A stretch of DNA of 64,000 nucleotides, taken from positions 1 through 64,000 of the forward strand of contig NZ_JAHKQL010000009.1 in NCBI RefSeq assembly GCF_018861005.1, written 5' to 3'. The notes below the pieces were generated by a model, which saw only the letters and a program-made list of their open reading frames with translations, did not search any database and was not told the DNA's origin. Origin of the DNA: Polaribacter vadi (GTDB taxonomy: Bacteria > Bacteroidota > Bacteroidia > Flavobacteriales > Flavobacteriaceae). This document shows positions 60,829 through 64,000 of this stretch, one piece after another. Every line of letters starts with the position of its first letter. Positions within the stretch are counted from its first letter, which is position 1. A program made the translations under genes and the position numbers.

Positions 60829-62112
60829 TTATTTCATTAAATACGCTTTCAAGTCTTCGTAAGTAGCTGCTTTTAATGCCACTTTTGTATTGTTAATTAC
60901 TTTTTTAATCTGCTCAGGAATTTCAACTTTAACAGGCAAAGTTTCTTCTACAACATCTAAGAATTTTACTGGATGAGCAGTTTCTAAGAAAACACCAAAT
61001 TCGTTTTCTTTTAATCCATGTTTTTTTAATCCTAAGAAACCAACAGCTCCATGAGGATCTGCTACATAACCTGAATTTTCATAGATTTTTTTCATTGTTG
61101 CTCGAGTTTCATCATCAGAAAAACTATAAGAAGAAAAAGCACTTTTTAACAATTCTAAATCGTTGTTAAATAATTCTCTAATTCTAATAAAGTTACTTGG
61201 GTTACCAACATCCATAGCATTAGAAATGGTTGCTTTTGATGGTTTAGGAGAGTAAACTCCATCCACTAAATAATTAGGGACAGTGTCATTTACGTTTGTT
61301 GATGCTATAAAATGTTTGATAGGTAAACCTAATTTTTGTGCCATTATTCCTGCACAAATATTACCAAAATTACCACTTGGGACAGAGAAAATAAGGTCTT
61401 TATGTTGTTTGTGTAATTCTTTATAAGCAAAGAAAAAGTAAAACATTTGTGGTAACCAACGTGCAACATTTATAGAGTTAGCAGAAGTTAAAGTTCGCTC
61501 TATGTCTTCATCTAAAAAAGCAGTTTTTACCATATCTTGGCAATCATCAAAAACACCATCTACTTCTAAAGCTGTAATATTTTTACCTAAAGTAGTTAAT
61601 TGTTTTTCTTGAATATCGCTCACTTTACCTGAAGGATACAAAATAACCACATTTACGCCTTTTGCACTTAAAAATCCGTTAGCAACAGCACCTCCTGTAT
61701 CACCAGAAGTAGCAACTAAAACAGTAACTTCATTGTCATTATCTTTGTTAAAATACTCCAAGCATTTTGCCATAAATTTTGCACCAACATCTTTAAAAGC
61801 CATTGTTGGTCCGTGAAACAATTCTAAAGTTGCAATATTATCATCAACCTTAACCACAGGAAAATCAAAAGAAACAGTTTCTGCAATAATTTCTTTTAAA
61901 ATGTCTGTTGGTATTTCATCACCTACAAATTGTTTTATGGCTTCAAAGGCAATTTCGTGGTTGGAGTAATCAGAAATATTATCAATAAAATCTTTTGATA
62001 ATGGAGTGATGTTTTCTGGAAAATAAATTCCTCTATCTTTTGCTAAGCCTTCTACAACAGCGTTTTTAAAAGTTGTATTTGGCGATTTATGATGTAAACT
62101 GTAATAGTTCAT
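60829..62112 (-). CDS. thrC: Threonine synthase
   Basis: 427 residues of the PLP-dependent threonine synthase family. The PLP lysine is in LFHGPTMAFKDVGAKFMA. Also VATSGDTGGAVANGF, FSVPSGNFGNICAGI and the start MNYYSLHHKSPNTTFKNAV. It converts O-phosphohomoserine to threonine. It is the last gene of thrA-thrB-thrC on the minus strand. Confidence 0.97.
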   Translation of the reverse strand: MNYYSLHHKSPNTTFKNAVVEGLAKDRGIYFPENITPLSKDFIDNISDYSNHEIAFEAIKQFVGDEIPTDILKEIIAETVSFDFPVVKVDDNIATLELFHGPTMAFKDVGAKFMAKCLEYFNKDNDNEVTVLVATSGDTGGAVANGFLSAKGVNVVILYPSGKVSDIQEKQLTTLGKNITALEVDGVFDDCQDMVKTAFLDEDIERTLTSANSINVARWLPQMFYFFFAYKELHKQHKDLIFSVPSGNFGNICAGIMAQKLGLPIKHFIASTNVNDTVPNYLVDGVYSPKPSKATISNAMDVGNPSNFIRIRELFNNDLELLKSAFSSYSFSDDETRATMKKIYENSGYVADPHGAVGFLGLKKHGLKENEFGVFLETAHPVKFLDVVEETLPVKVEIPEQIKKVINNTKVALKAATYEDLKAYLMK

Positions 62113-62121
62113 TGTGTTTTT

Positions 62122-62191
62122 TGCTTTAAGCCATAAGCTCTATGCTTTTGGCAAAATGAAACAAAGTGCTTAAAGTTTATGGCTTTAAGCA
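62122..62191 (-). repeat. Imperfect inverted repeat between thrB and thrC
   Basis: Two 17-base arms (62122-62138 and 62175-62191) are inverted copies with two mismatches around GCTTTAAGCCATAA, separated by 36 bases. The left arm reads as loose heptads (TTTAAGC, CATAAGC, TCTATGC). In the mRNA it would form a long hairpin between the thrB stop and the thrC start. Confidence 0.75.
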
Positions 62192-62199
62192 TATTGCAA

Positions 62200-63120
62200 T
62201 TATATAATTTTTATTCCTTCTGGATTTACTTTTGATGTATAAAGTTCGAAATCAACTCCTTTGTTTCTGTAGCTTCTTTCAATTGCATTGTAAACCTCTT
62301 TTACATTTTCATCGCCTTTACAAAGTGCAAAAATGGTAGGTCCAGAACCAGAAATTCCAGCACCTAAAGCACCTGCTTTTAATGCTGCTTTTTGTACATC
62401 ATCAAAATAAGGAATTAGTTTTTTACGATGTGGTTCTACAATAATATCTACCAAAGAATTGCTGATTAAATTATAATCGTTTGTATGTAAACCAGAAATT
62501 AGTCCGCCAACATTTGCCCATTGTGTAACAGCATCTTTTAATGCAATTTCTGTTGGTAAAACGGCTCTTGCATCTTTGGTTTTTATTTCTATTTGTGGAT
62601 GAATTGCCACAAGTCTTAATTCATTTGGTACAGGTAATTTTACAATATCTAAGGGTTCGTAACTTCTAATTAGTACAAAACCGCCATAAATTGCTGCAGC
62701 CACATTATCTGCAATCGGACTTCCGCAAGCAACTTCTTCGCCAAACATGGCAAATTTTGTTAATTCTAATTCAGAGTAGATGTTGCCTAATAATTGATTT
62801 GCGCCAAAAGCAGCACCAGCAGCACTTGCAGCAGAACTACCCAATCCACTTCCTGGAGAAAATCCTTTATGAATAGTGAGTTGCACACCAAAATCTGCAT
62901 TTGAATCCAACAGCATTTTTTTAACTACAGCACTTGCAGCGTTTTTATCTACATCGTAAGTTAAATCTGCACCAGTAATATTGGTAATTTCTACACCTTT
63001 GTTTGGCGTTTTGGTAAATGTCATTTCATCACCAATTTCATCAACAGCAAACCCCAAAGAATCATAACCACAAGAAACATTGGCAACAGTTGCAGGAGAA
63101 AATATTTTTAAGTAATCCAT
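62200..63120 (-). CDS. thrB: Homoserine kinase
   Basis: 306 residues of the GHMP kinase family. N-terminal motif IFSPATVANVSCGYDSLGFA, the glycine-rich ATP loop KGFSPGSGLGSSAASAAG and the C-terminal LGAGISGSGPTIFALC. It phosphorylates homoserine to O-phosphohomoserine, thrC's substrate. It lies between thrA (92 bases upstream) and thrC. Confidence 0.97.
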   Translation of the reverse strand: MDYLKIFSPATVANVSCGYDSLGFAVDEIGDEMTFTKTPNKGVEITNITGADLTYDVDKNAASAVVKKMLLDSNADFGVQLTIHKGFSPGSGLGSSAASAAGAAFGANQLLGNIYSELELTKFAMFGEEVACGSPIADNVAAAIYGGFVLIRSYEPLDIVKLPVPNELRLVAIHPQIEIKTKDARAVLPTEIALKDAVTQWANVGGLISGLHTNDYNLISNSLVDIIVEPHRKKLIPYFDDVQKAALKAGALGAGISGSGPTIFALCKGDENVKEVYNAIERSYRNKGVDFELYTSKVNPEGIKII

Positions 63121-63212
63121 TTATTTTTTATTAAAAAATTTAAAATTCAAGAATTAAAAAATTATAAACAAATGAAATGTTTAAATGTTTATATTCTTCA
63201 ATTTTTTAATAA

Positions 63213-64000
63213 TTATTGATTCGCAATTCTAATAACATCAGCAAAAATACCAGAAGCAGTTACATCTGCACCAGCACCTGCGCCTTTTATAATTAAAGGA
63301 TTTTCTGGATATCTGTCTGTAAAAAATAATACAATATTATCACTACCTTCTAAATTGTAAAAAGGATGATCTGCAGGTATGTTCTGTAAACCTACATTTG
63401 CTTTTCCGTCTACAAATTCTGCTACATATTTTAAACGACAATCTTTATCATTGGCTTGTTTAAATATATCTTGAAAATGACTTTCGTGCTTTGTTAAGGC
63501 TGCATAAAAATCATCATTATTTTTAGTTTTTAAAGCTTCTTCAGGTAAAAAAGCATTGTTTTTAATGTCTTCTAATTCCATTTTAAAACCACTTTCTCTA
63601 GCAAGAATTAAAATTTTTCTGGCCACATCTACACCACTTAAATCAATTTTTGGATCTGGTTCTGTATACCCTTCTTTTTGTGCCTGAGCAACAACATCAT
63701 GAAATGTGGAGTCTTTATCAAAATTATTAAAAACAAAGTTTAAACTACCAGATAAAACTGCTTGAATTTTATGAATTTGATCACCAGAATTCACTAAATT
63801 TTTAAGTGTATCTATAATTGGTAAACCTGCACCAACATTGGTTTCGAATAAAAATGAAGCGTTGTATTTTTTAGATACTTCTTTTAGTTTTTTATAATTA
63901 TAAAAACTAGAAGCACAAGCAATTTTGTTGCAAGTAACTACAGAAATGCTGTCTCTTAAATATTTTTCATATACTTCAGAAACTTGTTGATTTGCTGTAT
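63213..64000 (-). CDS. thrA: Bifunctional aspartate kinase/homoserine dehydrogenase (partial)
   Basis: Only the C-terminal part is here; the frame is open to the window edge. Homoserine-dehydrogenase motifs are clear: VVTCNKIACAS, FETNVGAGLPIIDTL, SGDQIHKIQAVLSGSLNF and YTEPDPKIDLSGVDVARK, with Lys and Asp for catalysis. The aspartokinase half is expected upstream, outside the window, as is usual for thrA in Flavobacteriia; if absent it would be hom. Apparent start at 63794 is internal. It leads the thrA-thrB-thrC operon. Confidence 0.9.
   Translation of the reverse strand, partial: TANQQVSEVYEKYLRDSISVVTCNKIACASSFYNYKKLKEVSKKYNASFLFETNVGAGLPIIDTLKNLVNSGDQIHKIQAVLSGSLNFVFNNFDKDSTFHDVVAQAQKEGYTEPDPKIDLSGVDVARKILILARESGFKMELEDIKNNAFLPEEALKTKNNDDFYAALTKHESHFQDIFKQANDKDCRLKYVAEFVDGKANVGLQNIPADHPFYNLEGSDNIVLFFTDRYPENPLIIKGAGAGADVTASGIFADVIRIANQ

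Overview
The window is 64 kb of an AT-rich chromosome from a marine-type member of the Flavobacteriaceae (Bacteroidota), most like Polaribacter or Tenacibaculum. Four things support this: the gliding-motility genes gldD and gldE, families typical of Bacteroidota (DUF3078, DUF2480, DUF2723, L21 with a C-terminal extension), promoters of the TAnnTTTG type, and few recognisable Shine-Dalgarno sites. Genus assignment is inference. The window is almost entirely core chromosome. I see no prophage, IS element or CRISPR array, and one small toxin-antitoxin pair.

Layout. 0-2.9 kb: a Cys-rich HMA-domain lipoprotein, a decayed M16 peptidase, and rplU-rpmA. 2.9-5.6 kb: a HisKA_2 sensor kinase with a LytTR response regulator. 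5.8-14.1 kb: kdtA, two YeeE/YedE half-transporters, then a dense molybdenum-cofactor cluster (moaA, moeA, moaC, mobA-like, moeB-rhodanese) interleaved with small genes of unknown function; moaD and moaE are not here. 14.1-16.4 kb: a small membrane protein and a membrane-anchored MutS-like ATPase. 16.5-22.7 kb: the block gldD-gldE-ssb-mutY (minus strand), interrupted by a ParE-type toxin-antitoxin pair, then hup, a 29-residue basic protein and rng on the plus strand.

22.8-33 kb: a hypothetical protein, a glycerophosphodiesterase, an endonuclease/exonuclease/phosphatase-family protein, a 0.8-kb AT-rich gap with terminator hairpins, hflX, a CNNM-type CBS protein, two DUF3078 outer-membrane proteins, and DUF2480, SufT-like and SufE genes. 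33-42 kb: a PfkB kinase, a long amidophosphoribosyltransferase, sod, fbp, a GNAT enzyme, aspartate kinase and an OlsF-like double acyltransferase. 42-51.5 kb: two overlapping DUF3857/transglutaminase proteins, a PF04020 membrane protein, tsaC, an RluA enzyme with a long extra N-terminal region, lipoproteins, and a Cys-rich membrane protein with its neighbour. 51.5-64 kb: polA, a metallophosphoesterase, a CxxC-less thioredoxin, a DUF2723 protein, tRNA-Gln, an EamA transporter and thrC-thrB-thrA (thrA runs off the edge).

The genes work together in several modules: Moco synthesis, threonine synthesis (aspartate kinase plus thrABC), Fe-S maturation (SufE and SufT-like), gliding and secretion (gldD, gldE), and DNA repair (mutY, ssb, polA). 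No clear new defence or secondary-metabolite system stands out. The most interesting leads are the unknown genes within the Moco cluster, the MobA fusion, the membrane MutS, the Cys-rich 50.4-51.5 kb pair, and the intergenic heptamer repeats.
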